64,000 nucleotides of DNA from Levilactobacillus suantsaiihabitans (GTDB taxonomy: Bacteria > Bacillota > Bacilli > Lactobacillales > Lactobacillaceae). A program made the translations under genes and the position numbers. Below are positions 36,477 to 45,229 of the stretch, piece by piece. The notes beneath the pieces are model-generated. The model saw only the letters and a program-made list of their open reading frames with translations. It was not told the DNA's origin and ran no database searches. Within the stretch, counting starts at the first letter, position 1; each line of letters starts with the position of its first letter. The stretch spans positions 62,001 through 126,000 of the forward strand of contig NZ_RKLX01000002.1 in NCBI RefSeq assembly GCF_004745505.1, given 5' to 3'.

Positions 36477-37829
36477 CTATTTCACCCGCATGACCAACTT
36501 CTTATTGGCCGTGACGTACTGGCCGTTACTTAACGTGAAGCGGGTCGTCAAATGATATTGCTTGATGGCCGTCACTTTCAACGTCTGGCCGTGCTTAACG
36601 TGTTTCACTTGCTTCGTTAATTTCAGATTCCGGTAAACGTTCACGCCGGAGGGGTTGATCACTTTGATTTTTTTCGCTGTTTGGTGATAGTAAACTGGGG
36701 TGACAAAAGCCGCTCTAGCTGTGATGTACCCAGTCTTGCCGGCCGTCTTGCTGTGGTGATTGACGTCTCTGACCCGGTAGCGCCGCAAGCCCGCCTTGGA
36801 CTTGGCGTAACCGGTGACCACAAACATCGGGCGTTGGGTCCGCTTCGTCTTGCGGTATTTCACGATGCGTTGGCGCTTCTTAAAGGTTGGTTGCTGGTAC
36901 AGGTACAACGTCTTCAGCGCGTAGACGGCGGAACGCTTGGGAGCGATCGTGGCCGCGGCCGCACCGGTCAGAATCGGTGCCGCTTGGACCGTCAGGGTGA
37001 CTGACTTGGTCTTGCCGTTGGCCGCCTTGAGGGTGAGGGTATAAGTCCCCGGCTGCTGCAAATCGGCCTTCCCGGTATCGACCGTCACCGGACTGTTCTG
37101 GCCGTCGCTAGTCGTCGCGTGCGCATTGAAGGTCGCCGCATTGACCGGGTCACCAACCGTTACGGTCGCGGTGTCATCGGCAGTCAGGCTGGACTGGTCG
37201 ACGACAGCGGGCGTGGTAATGGCAGGTGTGGTGGTCGTGGTCGCTGCGCGTTTCTTCAAATAGATTTTAAAGGGTTGCTGGGTATGGTAACTCGTTATAT
37301 CAGCGCCCTGCGTGTACGGATTGTCTAGGTCCAAAGAGAGTGTTTCGTTTTCCTCTTGGGTGATGCGGTCCGTATCAAAGACTAACCCACTAAAGGATTT
37401 AATGGACGCAATTCCCTGATCAACCAAGCCCTCTGCAGTTGCCTGGTCCATATCCGCAAAGACCGCTTGCATTTCCCTAACAGCTTGGGCCTTCAGCGCC
37501 GGCTGGTCAGCGTACTCAAAAAGAATATTGTACATATCAAGTATCGTATGGCCCTTAGCCAGAGCCGGATTTAACCCCGCCGTGTCGATGAAGTCCTTCA
37601 CCGTCGTCTTATTGGCATCAGCGACTGAAATATTATTATGCGTCAATGTAACCGCTTCCTGAGTCGTGCCATCTGGTGCCACAAACTCCAGCGGCATATT
37701 AATATTATCAGTGTGATGTATATCCGCACGTGCAGTCTGCTGGTTGCCAGCAAATATCCCCAAGGCTAATGACACCAACAGGATACCAAGGCCGGCCAAA
37801 ATACGTTGTAACATTCTTTTATTTAACAT
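36477..37829 (-). CDS. Secreted surface protein with Ig-like and DUF5776 domains
   Basis: 450 aa. Signal peptide (LAGLGILLVSLALGIFAG, cleavage near ARA). N-terminal unknown domain (~38-200). Thr/Ala linker (TTTTTPAITTPAV). Ig-like beta domain (~210-280: TATVTVGDPVNAATFNAHA, PGTYTLTLKAANGKTKS). Lys/Arg/Tyr-rich C-terminal DUF5776-type repeats (~300-450: YALKTLYLYQQPTFKKRQRI, VVTGYAKSKAGLRRYRVRD, VRDVNHHSKTAGKTGYITA). The basic repeats probably hold it to the wall non-covalently. There is no LPXTG. ATG 37829 follows GAGGGG by 8 nt. Confidence 0.85.
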   Translation of the reverse strand: MLNKRMLQRILAGLGILLVSLALGIFAGNQQTARADIHHTDNINMPLEFVAPDGTTQEAVTLTHNNISVADANKTTVKDFIDTAGLNPALAKGHTILDMYNILFEYADQPALKAQAVREMQAVFADMDQATAEGLVDQGIASIKSFSGLVFDTDRITQEENETLSLDLDNPYTQGADITSYHTQQPFKIYLKKRAATTTTTPAITTPAVVDQSSLTADDTATVTVGDPVNAATFNAHATTSDGQNSPVTVDTGKADLQQPGTYTLTLKAANGKTKSVTLTVQAAPILTGAAAATIAPKRSAVYALKTLYLYQQPTFKKRQRIVKYRKTKRTQRPMFVVTGYAKSKAGLRRYRVRDVNHHSKTAGKTGYITARAAFVTPVYYHQTAKKIKVINPSGVNVYRNLKLTKQVKHVKHGQTLKVTAIKQYHLTTRFTLSNGQYVTANKKLVMRVK

Positions 37830-38135
37830 CTTAATCACCCCTCACACTTACAGTATAACGCTCAAATAATTAATTTGTTAGTTTTGTTACTGAATTTTTT
37901 ATGTTGTCCAGAATTTATTGATGGTATTGTTAGTCAAAATAACGATTATCAATCTGTATAGCCTCGTTTAAACGCCGTCACATCAGTGTTTTCAATTAAA
38001 TGCTCTCTTTTAAAGAATGACAAAATAAAAGTTAAAATTAATCGCCAATCTAACAATTCGGCCCCAAATTTCTTGTTTTTATGAATGTCGTTCAGCTCGC
38101 ATTTATCGTTTACACCTCTAACGATACTTGCAAAA
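37830..38135. other. AT-rich intergenic stretch
   Basis: No open frame with a ribosome site. It should contain the promoter of the DUF5776 gene (minus strand); no clear -35/-10 pair stands out. Confidence 0.4.
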
Positions 38136-38180
38136 TAAAAAACGGCTCAAATCCGGCTAAACCAAATTCGAACCGTTATT
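38136..38180 (-). terminator. Terminator of the flippase gene
   Basis: Minus strand AACGGTTCGAAT pairs imperfectly with ATTTGAGCCGTT, followed by TTTTATTTTG. Confidence 0.72.
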
Positions 38181-38198
38181 TCACTCATCAAAATCACC

Positions 38199-39809
38199 CT
38201 ACCGGCGCAAAGCCAGCTTGATCGGTCGTTTGAAAATCAATTGCGCGACGCCCAGCCGGTTGGCCAGGAGAATGTAGATGCCCAGCGTCACCAGGCCCAA
38301 CACGCCCACGTAACCCATGGCGAGAAGCTTGCTGGTGAAGAACAGGTGGCCGAACGCCCATTGACAGCCGTCGACCAACACCGTGGCCACCACGGCAAAG
38401 ATTAGATTCAACCGCGCGATAGGCCCAATTGCGCTCAGCCGGACCGCATAACTCCGCCGAATCAGCCGCCAGCTGACCAACGTGATCCAACCAAAGGCGA
38501 TCCCGGTCGTCAGCAGCGCCCCGTATCCTTGGAACGCGTAGACGAACGGCAGTTGCAGCACAATTTTAATGCCCAATCCCGTCAACAGGTAGGTCGTGGC
38601 CTTTTTGCTCATCCGTAGCGCTTGGAGCACCGTCAACAGGTCCAGCGCCAGCCCGAGTACCAGGCTTTGCCAGACGTTGGCTACCAGGTAGGTCGCGCCG
38701 GCCCCGTCAAAGTTAAAGAAGATGCCGTAGGTTGGGTAGGCAAAGACGCTGACCAAGATGACCAGCGGCAACAACACGAACGTGAGCAGCTGAAAATTAT
38801 TCGTCAACAAGGCGCTGATCTGCGGCCGGTTGCGTTGAATATCGGCCAATTTCCCTGCCAACAGTGGTAGCGACGTTTCCGCCACCGCCATGGCCAATGA
38901 CACGATGACCGTCGTAATCTTGTTGGGATTGGCGGAGAAAATCGTGAAGACGTATTGGGTCATGGCCGCCGTCTGGTGCAGCATCCCCTGCATAATTTGC
39001 TTAAAGAACAACTGATCCACTAATTGACTCAGGGTAATCCCCGACCCCACGATGACAAACGGAATCGACTCGTAACCAATCATCTTGAGCAACTGTCCCG
39101 CAGCGTGTTGTTTACCCGCTTGGCTTTTGGCCGCTAACTGGCGGTATGTGCCGCGTTGTCGCCAGAGGTGCCCCAGCAGGTACAAATAACTGCCGACCGC
39201 CCCGACGAAGGCCGCGGCCACACTGATGAAGACGGCCTGCACGTAACTTTGATGCCAGACCTCGATCAACAGGTAGGTCCCGCCCAGAATCACCAGGATG
39301 CGAATGAACTGTTCCCACAACTGCGAAATGCCAAACGGCTTCAAGTCCCCGTTGCCCTGGAACCAGCCCCGCAAGATGCTCATCGATGGCAAAATGACAA
39401 TGGCCGGCACCAGGCAACGAATCGCCGTGGTCGCATTGGCCACCGAACTCACGGGACTGTTGGCGGCAAGTACGGGCGCTAACCCGTACAACAGCGCGCC
39501 ACAGATGACTCCGGACGCGACCATGAACCCAAATCCGGCCACGGCAATGTGTTTCGAATTTTGAAAACTATCTTCCCCATTAAAGAACGCCACGCGTCGG
39601 GCAATCGCGGACGGAAAACCCGCCGTTCCCAGCGCAATGAACAAGGCATAGGGCGTATACGCCGTGTTAAACAGCGCCTGCGCCACGGTTTGATGTTGCG
39701 GCGACCCAATCATCGCCAACCACGGAATCAGGTAAACCACCCCTAAGACCCGCGAAAAAATGCTCCCAAATGAGAGCCAAAACGATCCTGAAATTATTTT
39801 TTTATCCAT
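38199..39809 (-). CDS. Polysaccharide/lipid II flippase-like protein (YtgP/MurJ, SpoVB family)
   Basis: 536 aa with 14 predicted membrane helices, the length of B. subtilis YtgP (MurJ). Landmarks: SGSFWLSFGSIFSRVLGVVYLIPWLAM (helix 1), LGTAGFPSAIARRVA, SMSILRGWFQGNGDLKPFGISQLWEQ (conserved between helices 4 and 5), GSGITLSQLVDQLFF and ETSLPLLAGKLA. The family moves lipid-linked sugars, including lipid II, across the membrane. ATG 39809 is chosen over a GTG five codons upstream; neither has a strong ribosome site. Other PST flippases cannot be excluded. Confidence 0.85.
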   Translation of the reverse strand: MDKKIISGSFWLSFGSIFSRVLGVVYLIPWLAMIGSPQHQTVAQALFNTAYTPYALFIALGTAGFPSAIARRVAFFNGEDSFQNSKHIAVAGFGFMVASGVICGALLYGLAPVLAANSPVSSVANATTAIRCLVPAIVILPSMSILRGWFQGNGDLKPFGISQLWEQFIRILVILGGTYLLIEVWHQSYVQAVFISVAAAFVGAVGSYLYLLGHLWRQRGTYRQLAAKSQAGKQHAAGQLLKMIGYESIPFVIVGSGITLSQLVDQLFFKQIMQGMLHQTAAMTQYVFTIFSANPNKITTVIVSLAMAVAETSLPLLAGKLADIQRNRPQISALLTNNFQLLTFVLLPLVILVSVFAYPTYGIFFNFDGAGATYLVANVWQSLVLGLALDLLTVLQALRMSKKATTYLLTGLGIKIVLQLPFVYAFQGYGALLTTGIAFGWITLVSWRLIRRSYAVRLSAIGPIARLNLIFAVVATVLVDGCQWAFGHLFFTSKLLAMGYVGVLGLVTLGIYILLANRLGVAQLIFKRPIKLALRR

Positions 39810-39963
39810 AAAACTTGCTCTCACTCTTCTAGTCTAATGCGTCAAGCACCACTAGTCAGGATACACTTCTCACCTGGCGCTGTACATAACCAATGCCGGA
39901 ACAGCGGTGAATTTTCCGGATACCTGGCAAACGCCTGGCGGTTGGCGGGGGACGATTGGGTTA

Positions 39964-40147
39964 GCTGCCGCCTGCCGTTGCGCGAAATCCAGGTTGGAAC
40001 GCTGGGGGGAGGATCGCCCCGAGCCTGAAAAGCGGTCTCGTGGCTTGCTTTGAGCCGAAAACCCGCGTCTCAAAGACACCAATTTGCCAGCAAACCCCAC
40101 TGGCAAATTCCCCGGCTGAACCTGGATTTCGCTCCACTCTCGGCTAC
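39964..40147 (+). repeat. Family A structured intergenic repeat, copy A5
   Basis: Closing helix GCGAAATCCAGGTT/AACCTGGATTTCGC; hairpin 2 CGAG/CTCG with loop CCTGAAAAGCGGT; hairpin 3 CTTTGAG/CTCAAAG; hairpin 4 AATTTGCCAG/CTGGCAAATT. Nearly identical to A7 (48238). Confidence 0.88.
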
Positions 40148-40312
40148 GGTTTGTGATTGTCCGCAGCAATCGTCAGGCCTAGGCCAATCATCTCCATCCC
40201 TGCTTCGCTATCCGCTAGTAGCCCGTCTGAGTATCCAATACTGGGCCACAGCTCAGATATTCCTCTCCTAAAATAGTAACCGGTACCACTCAAAAATGCA
40301 CAAGAAAAAGGA
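40148..40312. other. Intergenic stretch without recognised features
   Basis: Between repeat A5 and the terminator at 40313. No coding frame with a ribosome site. Confidence 0.4.
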
Positions 40313-40339
40313 GCCCAGACAATTGCGTCCTGGACTCCA
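40313..40339 (-). terminator. Terminator of the S9 peptidase gene
   Basis: Minus strand GGAGTCCAGGA pairs with TCTGGGCTCC, followed by TTTTTCTTG. It is ~120 bp past the stop, so the message would carry a long 3' tail. Confidence 0.7.
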
Positions 40340-40460
40340 AAATTTCAATTCATTTGTGAATACTCCTGACCAGTCATCACCACTGGGGCAAACCACTTCA
40401 GCACAACGTTAGTGAAGCGACCGCCCTCCCTAGCAATCACTGGCAACTGGTTACCGCCAT

Positions 40461-42443
40461 TTATGCCTGGTCGTTGTTAGTCACCGTCGGATGGGCCGTG
40501 AACCAGGCCGTCATGTCGTCCAGTCGTTGAATGCGTAAGCTCGGTAAGCCGCCACGGGAGATGCCGTGGAAGCTTTGCGGGTAGCGGACCAAATCGGCGT
40601 CGACGCCCGCGCGTTTGACCGCGGTGAAGAATTCTTCGGACTGGCTGATGGGACAACGCATGTCCCACTCACCGTGTAGCAGGCGAATCGGTGTGGTCAC
40701 CTGGGGTGCATAGGCCAGTGGCGACGCTTGCCAGTAGGCCGCCGCGCCACCCTCGTCAAACAGGTCGGTGGCTAGTTCCTCAGGGTTGAAGTAAAAGCCA
40801 ATGTCACTGGTCCCAAACAGGCTGATCCAGTTGGTCACAGCGCGTTGGGCCACGGCCGCTGCGAAGCGGTGCGTGTGGCCGACTGCCCAGGTCGTCATGA
40901 AGCCGCCATAGGAACCGCCAGCGATGTACTGCCGGTCGGCGTCTAACTGCGGGAATTTTGCCAACGCCGTATCTAGACCGGTCATGACGTCCGTGTAGTC
41001 GTCTTCGCCGTAATGGCCGTTGACGTGGCTCTCGAAATCTTGACCGTAACTGGTTGACCCGCGTGGATTGAAGAAGACGACGCCAAAGCCGCGGCTGGCG
41101 TGGACCTGGAATTCATAGAAGAACGTTTCGCCATAATTGGCATGGGGACCGCCATGCACGTACAGCAACACGGGTTGTTTAGCAGCCGTCGTTTGGGCCG
41201 GTAAATACCAGCCTTCTAGCGCTTGACCATCGGCGGCCTGAAAGTCGAAGCGCTGCGGATGAGCGAACTCATGAGTATCTTCGTAAGCGGCGTTGGGGTC
41301 GTACAGTGCGGTCTCTTGGCCGCTCGTCAAGTCCAAGCGTACCAAGGCGCTCGGCTGATCCTGATAGGAAACGGCCAGCACCACCGTCTGGGCATCGACG
41401 ACCGTGAAGTCCACGATTTGTCGCGCCGTGTCATCCACCAATTTGACGCCCTGGGAATCCCCCACGTAGAGTTGGCTGTGGGCGTGGAAGCACGCCGCAA
41501 AGACGACCTGATCGGCGCTCAACCAGCGCACCAATTTGCCACCGGCCTGCTGGACGAAATCCCCGGCAAATTCCGGCGACAGGTCCGCCTGCAGGTCGGC
41601 CGTCAAATTGGTCACGTGTTGGCCCGCCTGGTCGACCAGATATAAATTGGCCACAGTATGGCGGCCAAACGCCCCATCATCGCCGATCAGCGCGACCTGT
41701 TGGCCGTCCGGTGACAGCGTGGCGTCGTCAAAATGGCCGTGGGCAAAGCTGGCCGTGAGATCGGTCAGTTGGCGGGTCACCACGTCAAAGCGGTAGGCGC
41801 CGTGGGCAAAGTCACGGTCGTTATCCGGTTGGTCGTCTTGTAAAATGGTGACGGCCTGGCCATCGTCGCTGACCGAGGTCAAACTGAAATCGTTGCCCTG
41901 CTGGAACAGCTCGTCTACCACCCCAGTCGCCGGTTGGTAGCGCCGCAAGCGATACGTGACGTCTAATGGCAACCAGCCGTAGCCATCGGCCTTGTTGATC
42001 AGTCGGTCAACGTGGCGGGTCTGCGGAAATTTCTGCGGACTGGGCAACTTGGGATGTTCCGCCGTGGCCGTCGTCTTGAAGAACACGCTCCGGCCGTCCG
42101 CGGCGGCAATCACCGTGTTCACGGCCTCATCGGGACTGGTCGTGGTCACCAATTTAGGCTCGCCACCCGTTACGTTGACCTGGAACAACTGCGCCTTGGC
42201 GTCACCGACCGTGGCCGTGTAAAAGAGCTGGTCTCCGGCGACGGCGGGTTGGACGTTCAATTTACCGTTGATTGCGACCGTTTGGACATAGCCGGCCGCG
42301 TCCAGTCGCTTGAGCTGGGCACGATAATCGTTGGCGGCTTCATCGATGCCATTTTCCACGAAAACGACCTGACGCCCCGTTGCTAACGGCTGCGTCACCG
42401 ATTTTAACTTGAATAGATCCTGTGCACTAACACCCTTTGCCAT
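40461..42443 (-). CDS. S9-family peptidase (acylaminoacyl-peptidase-like)
   Basis: 660 aa, cytosolic. The N-terminal ~400 residues form a beta-propeller (repeating strands such as DGRSVFFKTT, DDGQAVTILQDDQ, SPDGQQVALIGDDG). The alpha/beta-hydrolase domain follows: LYVHGGPHANYGETFFYEF (oxyanion region), catalytic Ser in IAGGSYGGFMTTWA, Asp in LHGEWDMRCPISQ and His in PQSFHGISRGG. It matches S9C oligopeptidases that trim short peptides or acylated N-termini. ATG 42443 is preferred (AGGAG 8 nt away) over earlier GTG/ATG codons. Monocistronic. Confidence 0.92.
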   Translation of the reverse strand: MAKGVSAQDLFKLKSVTQPLATGRQVVFVENGIDEAANDYRAQLKRLDAAGYVQTVAINGKLNVQPAVAGDQLFYTATVGDAKAQLFQVNVTGGEPKLVTTTSPDEAVNTVIAAADGRSVFFKTTATAEHPKLPSPQKFPQTRHVDRLINKADGYGWLPLDVTYRLRRYQPATGVVDELFQQGNDFSLTSVSDDGQAVTILQDDQPDNDRDFAHGAYRFDVVTRQLTDLTASFAHGHFDDATLSPDGQQVALIGDDGAFGRHTVANLYLVDQAGQHVTNLTADLQADLSPEFAGDFVQQAGGKLVRWLSADQVVFAACFHAHSQLYVGDSQGVKLVDDTARQIVDFTVVDAQTVVLAVSYQDQPSALVRLDLTSGQETALYDPNAAYEDTHEFAHPQRFDFQAADGQALEGWYLPAQTTAAKQPVLLYVHGGPHANYGETFFYEFQVHASRGFGVVFFNPRGSTSYGQDFESHVNGHYGEDDYTDVMTGLDTALAKFPQLDADRQYIAGGSYGGFMTTWAVGHTHRFAAAVAQRAVTNWISLFGTSDIGFYFNPEELATDLFDEGGAAAYWQASPLAYAPQVTTPIRLLHGEWDMRCPISQSEEFFTAVKRAGVDADLVRYPQSFHGISRGGLPSLRIQRLDDMTAWFTAHPTVTNNDQA

Positions 42444-42604
42444 ACGCATCACTCCTATGTAAGTTATTTTCTCATTATTTTCTCATCAAATAATTGTTTT
42501 ACATCTTAATCCAGTGCTCCGCCAATGTCAATTGCTCTTTTTGCCACACCTCTCATAAAAACTGATACACTGAACTTAACGACGATTAAAGGAGTGAATG
42601 GAAC

Positions 42605-43537
42605 ATGAAAATTGCGATTGCAGGTGCTGGCGCCATGGGATGTCGCTTTGGCGTGAAGCTCCAGTCAGCCGGGAACCAAGTCACGTTGATCGACAACTGG
42701 GCGGCCCACGTGGCGGCCATCAATCAACAGGGTCTGACGGTCACGACCGATGATGGCACCGATCACGTTTACCATCTAACAGCGGTGGCCCCACAGGCGG
42801 TGACCGGGGAGTTTGACCTGGTCATCCTCTTTACCAAAGCGATGCAGATGGACCAGATGTTGCAAGACATCAGCGGCATCTTGGGCAACCACCCCGCGGT
42901 CTTAACGCTGGCCAACGGGATTGGTAACGTCGAGACTATTGAACGCCACGTGCCGAAGAGTCAGATCGTGGTCGGCACTACCGTTTGGTCCTCCGGCATG
43001 CCGGGCCCCGGTCACATCAAGGTAACGGGCACTGGCAGCATCTCGCTACAGGCCGTAGTGCCCACGGAATTTGCCGACTTCTCTGGTTTACTGACCACGC
43101 TAAACGCTGCCGGGCTCAATGCCAGCCAGGCGGATAACGTGATGGCAGCCATTTGGAAAAAGGCGGGGCTCAACAGCGTGCTCAACACCTACTGCACCCT
43201 GTTCGACTGCAACATCGGTGAATTCGGCGCGCTACCCAACTGGCGGACCCTCAACGATGCCGTCCTCAATGAATTTGAAGCCGTCGCCCAGGCCGCGGGC
43301 GTTGCCTTTAGCGCCCAAGACGTCACCGACCTGATTGCCGCGCAATTCTCACCGGAAACCAATGGCGGTCACTACCCGTCCATGCACCAGGACATGGCGC
43401 ATCAACGACCGACGGAAATTGATTTTCTAAACGGCTACGTGGCCAAATTAGGTGCCCAACTCCAGGTGCCCGCGCCGACGAACGCTATTCTGGCTCAGGA
43501 AATTCACGCCCAGGAAGCCTTGAAGGGCATCTCTTAG
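42605..43537 (+). CDS. panE: 2-dehydropantoate 2-reductase
   Basis: 310 aa. Rossmann motif IAGAGAMGCRFG (~4-15) for NADPH; LFTKAMQMDQML; LANGIGNVETI; the catalytic Lys in AAIWKKAGLNSVLN and the C-terminal ApbA_C helix bundle (YPSMHQDMAHQRPTEIDFLNG with the conserved Glu). It reduces ketopantoate to pantoate for CoA synthesis; lactobacilli also use such proteins as 2-hydroxyacid dehydrogenases. AAGGAGTG precedes the ATG. No other pantothenate gene is nearby, so the assignment rests on motifs. Confidence 0.92.
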   Translation: MKIAIAGAGAMGCRFGVKLQSAGNQVTLIDNWAAHVAAINQQGLTVTTDDGTDHVYHLTAVAPQAVTGEFDLVILFTKAMQMDQMLQDISGILGNHPAVLTLANGIGNVETIERHVPKSQIVVGTTVWSSGMPGPGHIKVTGTGSISLQAVVPTEFADFSGLLTTLNAAGLNASQADNVMAAIWKKAGLNSVLNTYCTLFDCNIGEFGALPNWRTLNDAVLNEFEAVAQAAGVAFSAQDVTDLIAAQFSPETNGGHYPSMHQDMAHQRPTEIDFLNGYVAKLGAQLQVPAPTNAILAQEIHAQEALKGIS

Positions 43538-43585
43538 TCGACTTTAGTGGGTGGAACTAGTTCCTTACCAGCGTGTGGCGGGAGC

Positions 43586-43776
43586 TGGCCGCCTTACCGT
43601 TCGCTAGAGATGAGTTGGAACGCTGAGGGCGCCGGTCCAAGCCAAAGGACGGTCTTGGACCTCACCTTGAAGCCGGTGAACCACGTCTTCAAGGTGTCAG
43701 TTCCCTAAGCGCCATGAAGCGTGCCGCTAAGGGAACTCCCACAGCTGAACTCATCTCTAGCGAACTCACGGCTACG
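43586..43776 (+). repeat. Family A structured intergenic repeat, copy A6
   Basis: Closing helix CGCTAGAGATGAGTT/AACTCATCTCTAGCG; hairpin 2 GGTCCAAG/CTTGGACC; hairpin 3 ACCTTGAAG/CTTCAAGGT; hairpin 4 AGTTCCCTAAGCG/CGCTAAGGGAACT. Hairpins 2 and 3 both differ from the common GTCGAG and CTTTGAG types with matching changes on the other arm. Same closing helix as A2. Confidence 0.9.
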
Positions 43777-44100
43777 ATAGTCGTTGCATAGTCTACTGGT
43801 TTAACCCCTAAATCGACAACCAATGTCCATAGACTAGACGAAATCTGTGATTCTGTCAGGTCGGCGTCAATCGGATTTCCTGCAGCAGGTTCCTGGTTTC
43901 ATTGTTTTTGGTAAACAGAACACTGTTGTTTCGCGGTTAAGCACGGATATTACTCTCAGCCTTTAGATTCCAGCCCTCAAAACCAGGTCATTTCAAAATT
44001 CGCTATCTGACAAGCTGTGCCCAATCACCGTTTTCTTTCCTAACGGTGGTTGGGCACAATTCATCTTATTTTTAATGATTACCAGCCAACGGAAAATTTG
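43777..44100. other. Intergenic stretch without recognised features
   Basis: About 320 bp between repeat A6 and the promoter region of the ATP-cone gene. A C/G-rich pair GTGCCCAATCACCGTT / AACGGTGGTTGGGCAC (44018-44056) forms a strong hairpin with no long T-run; it could be a terminator or an inverted-repeat remnant. Confidence 0.45.
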
Positions 44101-44126
44101 GTGGACCACACTCTGTGGTTTTGCTA

Positions 44127-44166
44127 CCATATGTAGAATTTAACCAAATTTTACCCCCATATCTAG
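44127..44166. promoter_or_regulatory. Tandem NrdR-box-like sites
   Basis: CCATATGTAG at 44127-44136 and CCATATCTAG at 44157-44166, 30 bp start to start, so on the same face of the helix. Both fit the core of the NrdR box (CWATATNTWG) with one deviation. The second abuts the -35 box. Confidence 0.5.
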
Positions 44167-44195
44167 TTGTATTTTTTCTGAATTCATCGTACCAT
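44167..44195 (+). promoter_or_regulatory. Promoter of the ATP-cone gene
   Basis: -35 TTGTAT (44167-44172), 17-bp spacer, -10 TACCAT (44190-44195). Confidence 0.55.
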
Positions 44196-44267
44196 AGTTG
44201 TACAGGCTTTTTTCGGTCAGCACATTTAGCTCCCCAAGAAGTCGTAAAACCTAGGAGGGTTAAGACG

Positions 44268-44552
44268 ATGGACGTTATCAGAAGATCTCAAGCGACAATG
44301 GACCCAACCGGTCTGACCGTGGAAACACCCAGCGGAAAACACACACCGTTTAATTCGCGTAAAATTCACGCGGCGCTGGCTGACCTCACTAACGACCCAA
44401 CCGTCGTTCATCGGGTCGAGAGCTTGATTGTGGCGCAACTAGCGGGGTTTGACGTGGTGGCAACCGGGACTATCCAGGCCACGATTGTCGATACGTTGGA
44501 ACAATTAGGCTACGCACACATGGCTAAAAGTTACTTAAAGGCCAATCATTAA
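44268..44552 (+). CDS. Solitary ATP-cone domain protein, 94 aa
   Basis: TAGGAGGG lies before ATG 44268. Residues ~12-92 look like one ATP-cone: VETPSGKHTPFNSRKIHAAL (opening strand pair, with the Lys and Arg that contact nucleotide in the family), then TIQATIVDTLEQLG and AHMAKSYLKAN as the closing helices. ATP-cones normally form the N-terminus of class I/III ribonucleotide reductases or of NrdR, where they sense dATP/ATP. Here the domain stands alone without a zinc ribbon or reductase. Together with the box pair upstream this suggests a nucleotide-sensing accessory factor for ribonucleotide reduction. That role is inferred. Confidence 0.75.
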   Translation: MDVIRRSQATMDPTGLTVETPSGKHTPFNSRKIHAALADLTNDPTVVHRVESLIVAQLAGFDVVATGTIQATIVDTLEQLGYAHMAKSYLKANH

Positions 44553-44717
44553 ACCACATACTGTGGTGTCCGGGTAACTTCATCCAGTGTTAGCTTGCCG
44601 CCTACTGTAGTACTTGTCATGACACTGCCACTACAGATGCAATTTCCTAGCTGACACCAAGTACGGACACTAATCAGCTTATTGTGCCAGCCTAAACAAT
44701 CTCTAACTATAAACAAA

Positions 44718-44766
44718 TAGTGCTCATCACCGATGGTCATCCATCCGGCGTGAGCACTATTTTTTC
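44718..44766 (+). terminator. Terminator downstream of the ATP-cone gene
   Basis: TAGTGCTCA...CCGATGG pairs with CCATCCGG...TGAGCACTA around TCAT, then TTTTTTC. It lies ~165 bp past the stop. Confidence 0.85.
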
Positions 44767-44787
44767 TCGCGTTTATAATTATTTCAA

Positions 44788-44824
44788 TAAAAAACCGACC
44801 AGCACTCCCCCGAGAACTGATCGA
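44788..44824 (-). terminator. Terminator of the spx-like gene
   Basis: Minus strand CGATCAG pairs with CTGGTCG (one G-U), followed by GTTTTTTATT. Confidence 0.65.
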
Positions 44825-44830
44825 TCCGAT

Positions 44831-45229
44831 CTATGAGCTTAATTGTGATTCCAGGTGGTGCAATTCTGCCGTCCGGACTTCACGTGGTAAGAACCGGCGA
44901 ATTTCTTCTTCGTTGTAGCCAACCTCCAGGCGCTTGTCATCAAAGATGATCGGCCGCTTGATGAGGTCTGGATACTTCACAACCAAATCAACGAGTTGAC
45001 TGACTGACAGACTGTCTAAATCTACGTGCAGTTCCTTGAATACATTGGAACGGGTAGAGATGATGTCTTCACTACCGTTTTCGGTTAAGCGTAAGATCTG
45101 TTTAACCTCAGCTGCATTCAATGGCTTGGACTTGATATTCCGTTCTCTAAACGCAATGTCATGTTCCTTCAGCCAAGCGCGTGCTTTCCGGCTGGATGCG
45201 CTACTTGGTGCAATGTACAAATTGATCAT
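44831..45229 (-). CDS. Spx/ArsC-family regulator lacking the CXXC redox switch
   Basis: 132 aa, full Spx length. The thioredoxin-like fold and RNA-polymerase-binding features are kept: R14-K15-ARAWL, ERNI, G52 in TENGSED, ISTRSNVF, RPIIFDDKRLEVGYNEEEIRRFLPR. Where Spx has C10-x-x-C13, this protein has S10-A-S-S13, so disulfide control is impossible. It may be a constitutively active or competing Spx paralogue that binds the alpha subunit C-terminal domain. AAGGAAG precedes ATG 45229. Monocistronic. Confidence 0.87.
   Translation of the reverse strand: MINLYIAPSSASSRKARAWLKEHDIAFRERNIKSKPLNAAEVKQILRLTENGSEDIISTRSNVFKELHVDLDSLSVSQLVDLVVKYPDLIKRPIIFDDKRLEVGYNEEEIRRFLPREVRTAELHHLESQLSS

Noticed and set aside
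36135..36533. 132-codon frame on the plus strand
   Set aside because: It runs through a terminator into the end of the convergent DUF5776 gene, lacks a ribosome site and has no protein-like pattern.
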